A DNA stretch of 64,000 nucleotides from Papio anubis (lineage: Eukaryota > Chordata > Mammalia > Primates > Cercopithecidae), in assembly GCF_008728515.1 (NCBI RefSeq), contig NC_044996.1:99579287-99643286 (forward strand), read 5' to 3'. Below are positions 46,706 to 57,421 of this stretch, piece after piece. A model generated the notes under the pieces. That model worked only from the letters and a program-made list of their open reading frames with translations. It did no database searches and was not told where the DNA came from. Position 1 is the stretch's first letter. The number at the start of each line of letters is the position of its first letter. A program made the position numbers and the translations under genes.

Positions 46706-47071
46706 GGAGGTGGGCAAAATTCTGTCACGTTCTTTGCCATTTTGCAATAAGGATGACTTTTCCTCTGGTTTCCAATAAGACACTCCTCATTTCTATATAA
46801 TACTTCATCAGGATGGCCTTTACTATCTTTATATCTGCCAGCATTCTGATCATGATAACCTAGGTACTCTCAAAAAAAGCCTGTCTCTACAGCTTTCCTC
46901 TTCTGAGCCCCCACCAGAATCATCCTTAATGCTCTGTTCATGGCAATGTATGCTTTTTCTAGCCTGCACCTTCAAAATCTTCCAGCCTCTACCCACTACC
47001 CAGTTCCAAAGCTGTGTCAACATTTTTAGATATTTGTTATAGCAACACCCCAACTTTCTAGTACCAGTTTC

Positions 47072-47452
47072 TGTTTTAGTTCATTTGTCCTGCTATATCA
47101 AAGTGCCTGAGACTGGGTCATTTATAAAGAACAGAAATTTATTTTTCTCACAGTTCTTGAGGTTGGGAAGTCCAAGATCAAGACACCAACATTTGGTGTC
47201 TGGTGAGGACCTTCTTGCTGTGTCCTAACATGATGGAAGGTGGAAGGGCAAAAGAGATGAACTATCCTTACATGGCAGAAGAGCAGAAGAGAAGACCCCA
47301 CTCCCTCAAGTGCTTTTATAAGAGCCCTAATCCCATCCATGAGGACTCTGCCATTATGACTTAATCACTGCCTAAAAGCCCCACCTCTTAATATTACATT
47401 GGTGATTAAGTTTCAGCATACAAATTTGGGGAGATGCAATCAGACCACAGCA
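47072..47452 (-). repeat. 5' LTR of the MLT1-like provirus
   Basis: The right LTR, from TGTTTTAGTTCATTTGTCC to CAGACCACAGCA. The text just inside it (GTACCAGTTTC) is the same junction found in the other MaLR at 56,681. Confidence 0.8.
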
Positions 47453-47970
47453 ATCACCAATGGCCAATAATGTAATCAATTGTGTATGTAATAAAACTTC
47501 CATATAACCCCCAGAATTACGAGGTTCTGATAGCTTCTGGGTTGGTGAACACATGGAGATATTAAGGGGATGGCATGCCAGGAGGCTGCATGGAAGCCCC
47601 TCATCCTTTCCCGCATACTTTGCCCTGTGTATCTTTTCCATTTGGCTGTTCCTGACTTGTACCCTTTATAATAAACCATTAATATTGAGTAAATTTTTTT
47701 TTCTGAGTTCTGTGCCCTGTTCTTGCAAATTATCTAACACAAGACGGGAGTAGTGGGAACACCTGATTAATAACCAGTCAGAAATACAAGTGGTTCAGAA
47801 CTTGGAATTGACATTTGAAGTGGGGACAGTCTTATGAGTCCTTAACTTGTGCCATCTGACACTGATTCCTGTTAGATGGTGCCAGAATTAAATTGTAGGG
47901 CACTCAGCTGGTGTCAGAGAATTGGTTGGTGTGGGGGAAGAAACCTGCACATTTGATGTCAAAGTGTTAA
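47453..47970 (+). mobile_element. ERV-type LTR, second half
   Basis: It continues the repeat broken at 44,509: CAATGGCCAATAATGTAATC, TTGGTGAACACATGGAGATA, GCATGGAAGCCCCTCATCC, TTTGGCTGTTCCTGACTTGT, then CTTTATAATAAACCATTAAT with a polyadenylation-like AATAAA (47,671), and an end with CAGCTGGTGTCAGAGAATTG. Sense orientation is plus. Together the halves make about 770 bp. Confidence 0.6.
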
Positions 47971-48187
47971 GCATGAAAACAAGATGGAAAGGTGCAAATG
48001 ACCAGGGACTTGTTTTCTCACTTTTTCTCAACTGTTTTTTCTCTCATTCTGTAAGACCCATGAAGCAATGGACATTGGTTTGTTGGCTCTTGCTAGAAGA
48101 GGCACAACAACCTGACTATATTCTTTTAAAAAAACTTTTCATTTTGAAATAATTTCCAACTTCAACATAGTTGCAAAAATAATACAA

Positions 48188-48820
48188 AGGCAGCACTGGT
48201 GGGAGTTTAAAATGGTACAGCTGCTTTGGAAAAGTTTGGCAGTTCCTCAAATACTTAAATAGCATTACCAGATGATTAGGAAATTTCACGTCTATGTGTA
48301 TACCGAAAAGAATTGAAAACAGGTACTCAAAGACATGTGCATGCATGTTCATAGTAGCACTATTCTTAATCACAATAACTGTAAGGCGGAAATGTCCATC
48401 AACTGATGAATGATAAAATGTGTTATGTCCACACAATGAACTATTACACAGTCTTAAGAGGAATGAAGTACTGATTCATGCTACAACATGGGTGAACCTC
48501 AAAAATATTATGCTAAGTGAATGAAGCCAGATACAAAAAGCCACATATTATGTATTTCCATTTATATGAAATATCCAGAATAGGCAATTCCATAGAGACA
48601 GTAGATAAGTAGTTGCTAGGCTTGGAGGTGGGAAAGAGTGGGGAATGAGTGCTAACAGATACAACATTTCTCTTTGGGGTGATGAAAACGTTATGAAATT
48701 AATGTTCTGGTGATGCTTGCAAAACTTTGTGAATATACTAAAAATCACTGAGTTGTACACTTTAAATGGGTGAATTTCAAAATATGTGAATTATATCTAA
48801 TAATAATAAAATTGAGAGTA
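48188..48820 (+). mobile_element. L1MB-type 3' end in plus orientation
   Basis: Sense text: GGTACAGCTGCTTTGGAAAA, AGTAGCACTATTCTTAATCA, CCATCAACTGATGAATGATA, GGTGAACCTCAAAAATATTA, then GTACACTTTAAATGGGTGAA and AATTATATCTAATAATAATA. It interrupts the older reverse-strand L1M (48,187 joins 48,821). Frame broken. Confidence 0.85.
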
Positions 48821-49514
48821 TCCACACACTCTTCAATTCCCCAGATGACAATATCTTATGTATCTACAATTATCAAAATAAAAACATCAACATCAATATA
48901 GTAGTATAACCTACACACTGTGTTCAGATTTCACCACTTGTCTCTCTGTTGTTCTGTTTCTTGTTCAGGATCCAATCTAAGATCCCACGTCGAGTTGTTA
49001 TATCTCTAGTCTCCTTTAACCTGAAACAGTTTATCAGCCTTCCTTCATCTTTCCAATAACTTTGGCACTTTGGAAGAGTGCAGGCCAGTTATTTCGTAGA
49101 GTGTTCCTCAATTTGGGTTTCTGGTAATTCCTTCTGCTTAAAGTCAAGTTATACATGGTTTGGCAAGAATAACACGTAAGTACTGTTGTGTCCTTAGGGC
49201 ATCATATTAGGATACACATTACATCGATTTGTCCTGCTACTGGTGATGCTAAATTCAGTGATCAGTTTCTTTGGTGTGTCATCATGGCTATTTGTAGTTT
49301 TCTTTCTTGTTTATAAAACAATTTCATTTTATCACCATTCTGTACTCCCATTTTCCCTCACTCCATGCACATAGTCAAATATATTTAATGTGTATCATGT
49401 AGTTTCTATGCGTTCTTGAAAAATGTACCTTGTTTTGGTGTTCAAGTATTTTTAGTTTACATGAGTGACATTGTGTTATATCTCATTCAGTTTCTTACTT
49501 TTAAAATTCAGCAC

Positions 49515-50313
49515 ATTAATTTTGTATCCTGAGACTTTGCTGAAGTTGCTTATCAGCTTAAGGAGATTTTGGGCTGAGACAATGAGGTTTTCTAAATATA
49601 CAATCATGTCATCTGCAAAGAGGGACAATTTGACTTCTTTTCCTAACTGAATACCCTTGATTTCTTTCTCTTGCCTGATTGCCCTAGCCAGAACTTCCAA
49701 CACTATGTTGAATAGGAGTGGTGAGAGAGGGCATCCCTGTCTTGTGCCAGTTTTCAAAGGGAATTTTTCCAGTTTTTGCCCATTCAGTATGATATTGGCT
49801 GTGGGTTTGTCATAAATAGCTCTTATGATTTTGAGGTACGTTCCATCAATACCGAATTTATTGAGCGTTTTTAGCATGAAGGGCTGTTGAATTTTGTCAA
49901 AAGCCTTTTCTGCATCTATTGAGATAATCATGTGGTTCTTGTCTTTGGTTCTGTTTATATGCTGGATGATGTTTATTGATTTGCGAATGTTGAACCAGCC
50001 TTGCATCCCAGGGATGAAGCCCACTTGATCATGGTGGATAAGCTTTTTGATGTGCTGCTGAATCCGGTTTGCCAGTATTTTATTGAGGTTTTTGCATCGA
50101 TGTTCATCAGGGATATTGGTCTAAAATTCTCTTTTTTTGTTGTGTCTCTGCCAGGCTTTGGTATCAGGATGATGTTGGCCTCATAAAATGAGTTAGGGAG
50201 GATTCCCTCTTTTTCTATTGATTGGAATAGTTTCAGAATGAATGGTACCAGCTCCTCCTTGTACCTCTGGTAGAATTCAGCTGTGAATCCATCTGGTCCT
50301 GGACTTTTTTTGG
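49515..50313 (-). pseudogene. L1 ORF2 reverse-transcriptase fragment (inverted piece)
   Basis: The minus strand encodes about 265 codons of L1 ORF2 in two overlapping frames, joined by a frameshift near 49,990-50,020. Upstream part: SPGPDGF, then IPKPGRD and FRPISLMNIDAK, the start of the palm domain. Downstream part: SIDAEKAFDKIQ, TRQGCPLSPLLFN and the catalytic FADD motif at about 49,630. The domain is truncated at both ends and cannot act on its own. Similarity to intact L1 is high, so the insertion is fairly young. Confidence 0.9.
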
Positions 50314-50733
50314 CCATCAATGACAGACTGGATTAAGAAAATGTGGCACATATACACCATGGAATACTATGCAGCCATAAAAAAGGATGAGTTTGTGTCC
50401 TTTGTAGGGACATGGATGCAGCTGGAAACCATCATTTGCAGCAAACTATCACAAGAACAGAAAACCAAACACCGCATGTTCTCACTCATAGGTGGGAACT
50501 GAACAATGAGATCACTTGGACTCAGGAAGGGGAACATCACACACCGGGGCCTATCATGAGGAGGGGGGAGGGGGGAGGGATTGCATTGGGAGTTATACCT
50601 GATGTAAATGATGAGTTGATGGGTGCTGACGAGTTGATGGGTGCAGCACACCAACATGGCACAAGTATACATATGTAACAAACCTGCACGTTATGCACAT
50701 GTACCCTAGAACTTAAAGTATAATAATAAATAA

Positions 50734-50764
<31 letters not shown>

Positions 50765-50779
50765 ACAAATAAAATAAAA
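49515..50779. mobile_element. Twin-primed (5'-inverted) L1 insertion
   Basis: Two oppositely oriented pieces of one young L1. Positions 49,515-50,313 carry ORF2 reverse-transcriptase sequence on the minus strand. Positions 50,313-50,779 carry the ORF2 end, 3' UTR and an AAAT-repeat tail on the plus strand. A perfect 13-bp target duplication, TAAAATTCAGCAC, lies at 49,502-49,514 and 50,780-50,792. The tail ends in AATAAATAAAT units. The 3' UTR holds the duplicated GACGAGTTGATGGGTGC-type unit, placing it in the same lineage as the copies at 23,734 and 60,641. Confidence 0.95.
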
Positions 50780-51032
50780 TAAAATTCAGCACTGTTTTTA
50801 AGGTCCATTCTTGTTTCTAATCTGTTATTTCTAATTCTGCATGATACTCCTTGGAGTGCAACTACCACATTTCACCTATGCCATTTCCAGTGATAGACCT
50901 CACATGGGAACCAATTCCTGGTCACCACAAATAACATTGTACTGAATATTCTAATAATACATGTCTCCTTATGGGTCTCTGTAGGAAATTATTTGGAATG
51001 TATAATGAGGAATGGAGTTGTTGGGTCATAGG

Positions 51033-51035
51033 ACA

Positions 51036-51077
<42 letters not shown>
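51033..51077. repeat. (CA)n microsatellite
   Basis: About 21 CA units with one TA interruption near the start. Confidence 0.95.
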
Positions 51078-51080
<3 letters not shown>

Positions 51081-52080
51081 TGGCCTGATCAGTCCATGTT
51101 CCCAATGTTAGTGAATGAGGTTTCCTAGGTACATCCCTGCCCATAACTGATATGATGAAGCTGTTTCTGCCAGTCTAAAAGATGTGATATCTTACTGTTT
51201 TAATTTGCATTTCTCTGGTCGTTAATGATTATGAACATCTTTTTGTATGCATTTGAGCTTTGGAGGTTTTCTGTAACTTTCCTGTTGATATATTTTTTCC
51301 ATTTTTAACTTTTAAAACTGTGAAGCATAGCATGCATATGGAGAAATGCATGTAAAATAAACAACTCACTAAATAGAGTTGTGTAATTGCCACACAAATC
51401 AACAAATGGAATATTGCAAGTATCTCAGAAACTCAACTCCTATGTGTCCTCCCAGTCAGTATCCTTCCCTGCTCCCCAAAAGTAACTACCACTCTGAATT
51501 CTAAAATTATAGCTTAGTATTGCTTGTTAATGAAGTTTTCAACTCTGTTGTTCATTTTTATGTTCAGGTAGATTACTCTTTGACTTGTAGGAATTCTTCA
51601 TATATTCCGGATGTAAGCCTTTTGTTATTTTATTGCAAATATCTTTTACTCTATGATTTCTCTTTCACTTTCTCAATGGTTTCAATGACCAAAAACTCTT
51701 AATTTTAATGTAATCTAATCAATCAATCTTTTCTTTAATAAGTGTTATTTTTTGTATGTCCTGTTAAAATATTTCTCTATTCCAAAAGTTTTATTGTTTT
51801 GCCTTTCACATTTAAATACACAATTCTCCTGGAGCTGAATTTTATAAATTGGGTGTCTTAGACGTCAAATTTTGCTTTTTACTATAGGGATTTACAAGTT
51901 ATTCAACTTCATTTGTTGAAAAAGTTCCCCACTGCTCTGTACAACCTTTACAAATAAATCAAATGCCTATAGATGTCTGTGTCTGCTTCTGGGATATGTA
52001 TTCTATTGGTCCATTTGAATATTCTTGTACCAATAATACTTTGTCTTTATTACCATAGCTGTATAAATTAAAAACAAATG

Positions 52081-52342
52081 TTTTTAGAGACAGAGTCTCA
52101 CTCTGTCACCTAGGCTGGCGTACATGCTTCGCCTCCTGGGCTCAAGTAATCCTCCTGCCTCAGCCTCCCAAGTAGCTGGGACTACAGGTGCACACCATCA
52201 TGCCTTGCTAAGTTTTTCATTTTTTTGTAGAGATGGCGTCTTGCTATGTTCCTGAGGCTGGTCTAAAACTCTCCTGAAGTAATACTCCTGCCTCACCTTC
52301 CCAAAGGGCTGAGATTACAGGCGTGAGCCACCATGCCTGGCC
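52081..52342 (-). mobile_element. AluJ-type element
   Basis: Reverse-strand Alu from TTTTTAGAGACAGAGTCTCA to CACCATGCCTGGCC. A deletion of about 30 bp lies near GGCTGGCGTACATGCTTCGC. The tail is nearly gone. Heavily mutated, inserted in L1M. Confidence 0.92.
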
Positions 52343-53190
52343 GCTATATAAGTTTTGATATCTGCTAGAGCTGTTCTTTGATATTGCTTTGGATATTTTA
52401 GTTCTTTGCATTTGTGTTATAAATTTTAGACTCCATTGTAAATTTTGCCAAAAATGTTAGGATCTTATTTGGAAATGTAGTTAATCAATTTGGAGAGAAT
52501 TGATATTTATGCTTTATAGAGTGTTCTGATATGTGAATACTGGAATCTCTCTACTGGTTTAGGTCTTTAATTTCTCAAATGTTTCATAGTTTTCTGTGTG
52601 GAGGTTTTGCACATTATACACTCGATTCATTCCTAAGTATCTGATCTTTTGTGATGCTACCATACATGGTATCTTAAAATTTCACTTTGTAATGAATTGT
52701 CCTGGTATATAAAAATGCAGTTAGTTTTTTTGACTTCATATCCAGCAACTTTGCTAAACTTATTTGTTAATTATAAGGTTAACTGTAGATTTTTGACCAT
52801 GTATACAAATATATTTATGAATACGTTTTCTTTCTTCCTTTCTAATCTTTATACTTCTTATTATCTTTGTTTACTAATTGTACTGGCTAGGACATATAGT
52901 GCAGTGTTGAACAGAGGAGTGCATAGGGAGCATCTTTGTCTTATTCTCAGTCTCAAAAGGAACATTTAGCTTTTCACCAGTAAGTATGATGTTTGCCCTA
53001 GGTTCTTTGTAAAAATAGGCCTTTTAAGGCAGTTTACCTCTCTTTTGAGACTGTTAAATTTTTTTTTCATGAGTAGATAGTGAATTTTATCAACTGCTTT
53101 TTCTGCATTTACTGAGATGATCATCTGGTTTTTGTCTCCTTTGTTTAGTTAATGTAGTGAATTGCATTGATCTTTTAAAAACAACTTTAT

Positions 53191-54024
53191 TTTAAAGTGG
53201 GCAAAGGATATGAACAGACACTTCTCAAAAGAAGACATTTATGCAGCCAACAGACACATGAAAAAATGCTCATCATCACTCACCATCAGAGAAATGCAAA
53301 TCAAAACCACAATGAGATACCATCTCACACCAGTTAGAATGGCAATTGTTAAAAAATCAGAAACAACAGGTGCTGGAGAGGATGTGGAGAAATAGGAACA
53401 CTTTTACACTGTTGGTGGGATTGTAAACTAGTTCAACCATTGTGGAAAACAGTATGGCGATTCCTCAAGGATCTAGAGCTAGAAATACCATTTGACCCAG
53501 CCATCCCATTACTGGGTATATACCCAAAGGATTATAAATCATGCTGCTATAAAGACACATGCACATGTATGTTTATTGCAGCACTATTCGCAATAGCAAA
53601 GACTTGGAATCAACCCAAATGTCCATCAGTGTCAGACTGGATTTAAAAAATGTGGCACATATACACCATGGAACACTGTGCAGCCATAAGAAAGGATGAG
53701 TTCATGTCCTTTGTAGGGACATGGATGCAGCTGGAAACCATCATTCGCAGCAAACTATCGCAAGAACAGAAAACCAAACACCGCATGTTCTCACTCATAG
53801 ATGGGAATTGAACAATGAGAACACTTGGACACAGGAAGGGGAACACCACACACCGGGGCCTGTCATGGGGTGGGGGAAGGGGAGAGGGATACCATTAGGA
53901 GATATACCTAATGTAAATGACGAGTTAATGGGTGCAGCACACCAATATGGCACATGTATACATATGTAACAAACCTGCACATTGTGCACATGTACCCTAG
54001 AACTTAAAGTATAATAAAAAAAGA
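53191..54024 (+). mobile_element. 5'-truncated L1PA-type insertion with 14-bp target duplication
   Basis: 834 bp of sense L1: TGGGCAAAGGATATGAACAG, CATCAGAGAAATGCAAATCA, GTTGGTGGGATTGTAAACTA, GACCCAGCCATCCCATTACT, the ORF2 end, 3' UTR and A-rich tail. It is flanked by AAAACAACTTTAT at 53,178-53,190 and 54,026-54,038 (14 bp counting one more A). The ORF2 frame is broken by stops (for example after 53,395 and at 53,642). Its 3' UTR has a single GACGAGTTAATGGGTGC unit, the ancestral state, so it predates the three copies with the duplication. Confidence 0.95.
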
Positions 54025-54312
54025 AAAAACAACTTTATGAGGTATAATTTACATATATTAAAATGCACCAATTTTAAGTATATAATTCAAAAAGTTTTGA
54101 TAATATATACCCATTAGCAATCATCACAACCAAGATATAAAACATTTTATTATCCTAAAAATCCCTCTCATGTCTCTTAGGTCAATTCCCACTCCCCTCC
54201 CACCGCTACAAGGCACACACTCACCTGCTTTCAATCAATAAATTGGATTTCGTTTTCTAGAGTTTTATGTAAATGGAATTGTATATATAGCCGTATGAGT
54301 CAGGCTTCTTTC

Positions 54313-54625
54313 TTTCTCTTTTTCCTTTTTTTTTTTTTTTTTTGAGACGGACTTTTTCTCTTGCTGCCCAGGCTGGAGTACAATGGCACGATCTCGGCTC
54401 ACCGCAACCTCTGCCTCCCGAGTTCAAGCGATTCTCCTGCCTCAGCCTCCCGAGTAGCTGAGATTACAGGCATGCGCCACCATGCTCGACTAATTTTGTA
54501 TTTTTAGTAGAGACAAGGTTTCTCCATGTTGGTGAGTCTGGTCTTGAACTCCTGACCTCAGGTTATCTGCTTTCCTTGGCCTCCCAAAGTGCTGGGATTA
54601 CAGGTGTGAGCCACCATGTCTGGCC
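54313..54625 (-). mobile_element. AluS-type element with 16-bp target duplication
   Basis: The tail is CTTT/TTCC mixed plus an 18-nt T run. Full-length reverse-strand Alu ends CACCATGTCTGGCC. The flanks GAGTCAGGCTTCTTTC at 54,297-54,312 and 54,626-54,641 are identical. Confidence 0.96.
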
Positions 54626-55373
54626 GAGTCAGGCTTCTTTCACTTGGCATAATGTTTCTCAGATTCTTCTGTGTTTCATGAATCAGTAGTTCTTTTTTAC
54701 TGCTCAGTAAAAAAGCTATTAAATGGATATATCACAATTTGTTTATCTATTCATCTTTTAATGGACATTTGGGTTGTTGTTAGTTTTGACTATTGAGAAT
54801 AAAGCTTTTTATGTACATTGAATCTTTGTATAGTCATATATTTACCTTTGTCTTGGGAAAATACTTGTGAGTCACAGGTAGGTATATTTTTAATTTTATA
54901 AGGAACTGCCAAACTGTTTTCCAAAGTAATTGTACCACTTCATGTTCTCACCTACAATTTATGAGTGTTCCATCTGTTCAAATATTTTTGCTGACCCTTG
55001 ATATTGGCAGTCCTTAATTTTAGCTGCATTAGTGGCTATGAGTAGTATCTCATTGTGGTTTCAAATTGCACTTCCCTAATGACTAAAGATATTGACTTTC
55101 TTTCATGTGTTTATCTGACATTCATATGCTTTTTTGGTTAAATATCTCTTCATATCTTTTGCCCATTTTTAGATGGAATGTTTATCTTCTCATTATTCAG
55201 TTTTAAGAGTTTTTATGTATTCTGCATAGAGATCCTTTATTAGACATGTGTTTTGCTAATATTTTCTCCCAGCCTGTTGCATGCCTGTTCTTTTCTTAAC
55301 AGTATTTGTATTAGTCCGTTTTTACACTGCAATAAAGATACTACCTGAGACTGGGTAATTTATAAACAAAAGA

Positions 55374-55942
55374 GGTGCAGCTGGCAGAATTCCCACACTG
55401 GCTCTCTGAACAGTAGGGTGAGGGCTACTATGGTGGGAAAGGCCAAATGGAAGTCATTAGAGCTGCCTCTGCCTAGAAAAATAGTAAATCAAAAACAATA
55501 TCACATCCCTGGAGGGATTGTGGAGATCAGTGCCACCATCAAGGACTTCAAAGACACATGGATGGTGATTTCCACTACACTCCCGTTCAACTCTCCTATT
55601 TGGCCTGTGCAGAAGGCAGATGGATCTTTGTGAAAGATAGTGGGTTATCTAAGCTTAACTAAGTGGTGACTCCAATTGCAGCTGCTGTACCAGATGTGGT
55701 TTTGTTGCTTGAGCAAATTAACACCTTTCCTGGTACCTGGTATGTAGCCATTGGCTTGGAAAATGCCCTTTTCTCCATTCCTGTCCATAAGGCCCACCAG
55801 AAGCAATTTGCCTTTGGGTGGCAAGGCCAGCAATATGCTTTTACTGTCCTACCTCTGGGTTATATCAACTCTCCAGCTTTGTGTCATAATCTTATTCGGA
55901 GAGACCTTGATCACCAAGCTTCCTCAAGATATCACACTGGTG
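55374..55942 (+). pseudogene. Endogenous retrovirus pol (reverse transcriptase) fragment
   Basis: Plus-strand frames at about 55,418-55,633 and 55,663-55,925 read as the N-terminal half of a retroviral reverse transcriptase: a region with a proline-rich approach and the palm motif before the catalytic aspartates (around 55,850-55,880). A stop at 55,631-55,633 and a frameshift near 55,910 separate the pieces. The fragment ends just before the expected catalytic YIDD-type motif, where MaLR internal sequence resumes. Class is uncertain (ERVL or gamma-like). It is a dead, partial copy with no LTR, primer site or envelope. Confidence 0.8.
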
Positions 55943-56694
55943 GCAGGGGCAGGCGTGGGGTGCTGGTGGCGGAGAGGCCCTGGGCCTGGCCCACAAGGCC
56001 ATTTTTCTCTTCTAGGCCTCTAGACCTGTGATGGGAGGGAGTGCTAGTCTGACATGCCCTGGAGACAATTTCCCCATTGTCTTGGCTGTTAATATTCCCA
56101 TCTTTCTTTCACCTGTGCAAATTTCTGCAGCCTGCTTGAATTCCTCCCCGGAAAATGCATTTTCTTTTCTACACATGGTCAGGTTGCAAAATTTCCAAAC
56201 CTTTATTCTCTGCTTCCCTTTTAAATGTAAGTTCTAATTTCAAACCCTCTCTTTATGAATGCACATGACTGAATGTTTTCAGAATCAGCCAGGTCAACTT
56301 TTTAATGCTTTGCTGCTTGGAAATTTCTTCCACCAGATACCCTAAATCATCTCTCTCAAGTTCAAAGTTCCACAGATCTCTAGAACAGGGGCAAAATGCT
56401 GCCAGTCTCATTGCTAAAGCATAGCAAGAGTGACCTTTGCTCCAGTTCCCAAAAAGTTTCTCATCTCTATCTGAGACTACCTCAGTCTGGACTTCATTGT
56501 CCATATTGCTATCAGTATTTTGGTCAAAACCATTCAACAAGTCTCTAGGAAGTTCCAAACTTTCCCTCATCTTCCTGTCTTCTTCTGAGCCCTCCAAACT
56601 GTTCCAACCTCTGTCTGTTACCAAGCTCCAAAGTCACTTCCACATTTTCAGGTTATTTTTATAGTAGTACCCCACTCTGCCAGTACCAATTCTC

Positions 56695-57056
56695 TGTATT
56701 AGTCCATTTTCACACTGCTATAAAGATATTACCCGAGACTGAGTAATTTATAAACAAAAGGGGTTTGAGTCACAGTTCCACATGGCTGCGGAGGACTCAA
56801 GAAACTTACTATCATGGCAGAAGGCAAAGGGGAAGCAAGGCACATTTTACATGGCAGCAGGAGAGCAAGAGCACAGGGGAAACTGCCAAACACTTTTAAA
56901 GCATCAGATCTTATGAGAACTCACTCACTATCACAAGAACAGCCTGGGGGAACTGCCCTGATGATCCAATCACCTCCCACAAATTCCCCCCCTTGACACA
57001 TGGGGATTACAATTGGAGATGAGATTTGGATGGGGACACAGAGCCAAACCATATCA
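56695..57056 (-). repeat. 5' LTR of MST/THE1-like provirus
   Basis: 362 bp from TGTATTAGTCCATTTTCACA to GCCAAACCATATCA with TG...CA ends. Contains GATCCAATCACCTCCCAC and GGGGATTACAATTGGAGATG, standard MaLR landmarks. Confidence 0.88.
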
Positions 57057-57110
57057 GTGTTGTTCAAAGAAGAGAAGTTTTTGACATCTAATTTATCTAC
57101 TTTTTTTATT

Positions 57111-57407
57111 TTTTATTTTTTATTTTTTTGAGACGGAGTCTCACTCTGTCAGCCAGGCTGGAGTGCAGTGGCCAGATCTCAGCTCACTGCAAGTTCCGCC
57201 TCCCGGGTTTATGCCATTCTCCTGCCTCAGCCTCCCGAGTAGCTGGGACTACAGGTGCCCACCTCGCCTGGCTAGTTTTTTGTATTTTTTAGTAGAGATG
57301 GGATTTCACTGTGTTAGCCAGGATGGTCTCGATCTCCTGACCTCGTGATCTGCCCGTCTCGGCCTCCCAAAGTGCTGGGATTACAGGCTTGAGCCACCAC
57401 GCCTGGC
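57111..57407 (-). mobile_element. AluY, Old World monkey type, with 14-bp target duplication
   Basis: Flanked by CTACTTTTTTTATT at 57,097-57,110 and 57,408-57,421. The tail is a TTTTTA array. The body carries the same cercopithecid-type bases as the copy at 4,562 (GGGTTTATGCCATTC, CACCTCGCCTGGCTAG, ACAGGCTTGAGCC). Four bases are deleted in the ACAGGTGCCCACCTCG block. Confidence 0.95.
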
Positions 57408-57421
57408 CTACTTTTTTTATT

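Larger units (their letters stand above)
44515..47452 (-). mobile_element. Complete MLT1-like MaLR provirus with 5-bp target duplication
   Basis: Two LTRs of about 375-380 bp (44,515-44,889 and 47,072-47,452) flank about 2.2 kb of internal sequence, all in reverse orientation. The outer ends are TG (44,515) and CA (47,452). A perfect 5-bp duplication, ATCAC, borders it at 44,510-44,514 and 47,453-47,457. LTR landmarks: GAGACTGGGTAATTTATAAA, GGCTGGGAAGTCCAAGGCCA (left), GGTTGGGAAGTCCAAGATCA (right) and CCTAATCACCTCTTAAAGCC. The internal region has no open frame of note and contains two later Alus. MaLRs are old ERVL-related retrotransposons lacking env. Full-length copies with both LTRs are much rarer than solo LTRs. 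Confidence 0.85.
48128..55306 (-). mobile_element. Ancient L1M locus acting as host for nested insertions
   Basis: Segments 48,128-48,187, 48,821-49,514, 50,793-52,080, 52,343-53,190, 54,025-54,312 and 54,642-55,306 all read as diverged reverse-strand L1M sequence. Landmarks: TCATTTTGAAATAATTTCCA (48,138), TTTAATTTGCATTTCTCTGG (51,200), CTGGCTAGGACATATAGTGC (52,883), GCATTTACTGAGATGATCAT (53,105), TGCCAAACTGTTTTCCAAAG (54,907), ATTTTGCCCATTTTTAGAT-type text (55,158). Several pieces may come from more than one L1M; order is not perfectly collinear, and 51,300-51,520 looks like a separate L1M 3' scrap. No open frame survives. Confidence 0.7.
55307..57056 (-). mobile_element. MST/THE1-like MaLR provirus, internally rearranged
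   Basis: The left LTR remnant (55,307-55,373) and the complete right LTR (56,695-57,056) are in reverse orientation, with MaLR internal sequence at about 55,943-56,694 (CAGGGGCAGGCGTGGGGTGC, TGCCCTGGAGACAATTTCCC, TTTCTACACATGGTCAGGTT). The outer flanks GTATT (55,302-55,306) and GTGTT (57,057-57,061) match at 4 of 5 bases, consistent with an original 5-bp duplication spanning the whole unit. The left LTR lacks most of its length; an unrelated pol fragment in the opposite orientation occupies the gap. Confidence 0.8.
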
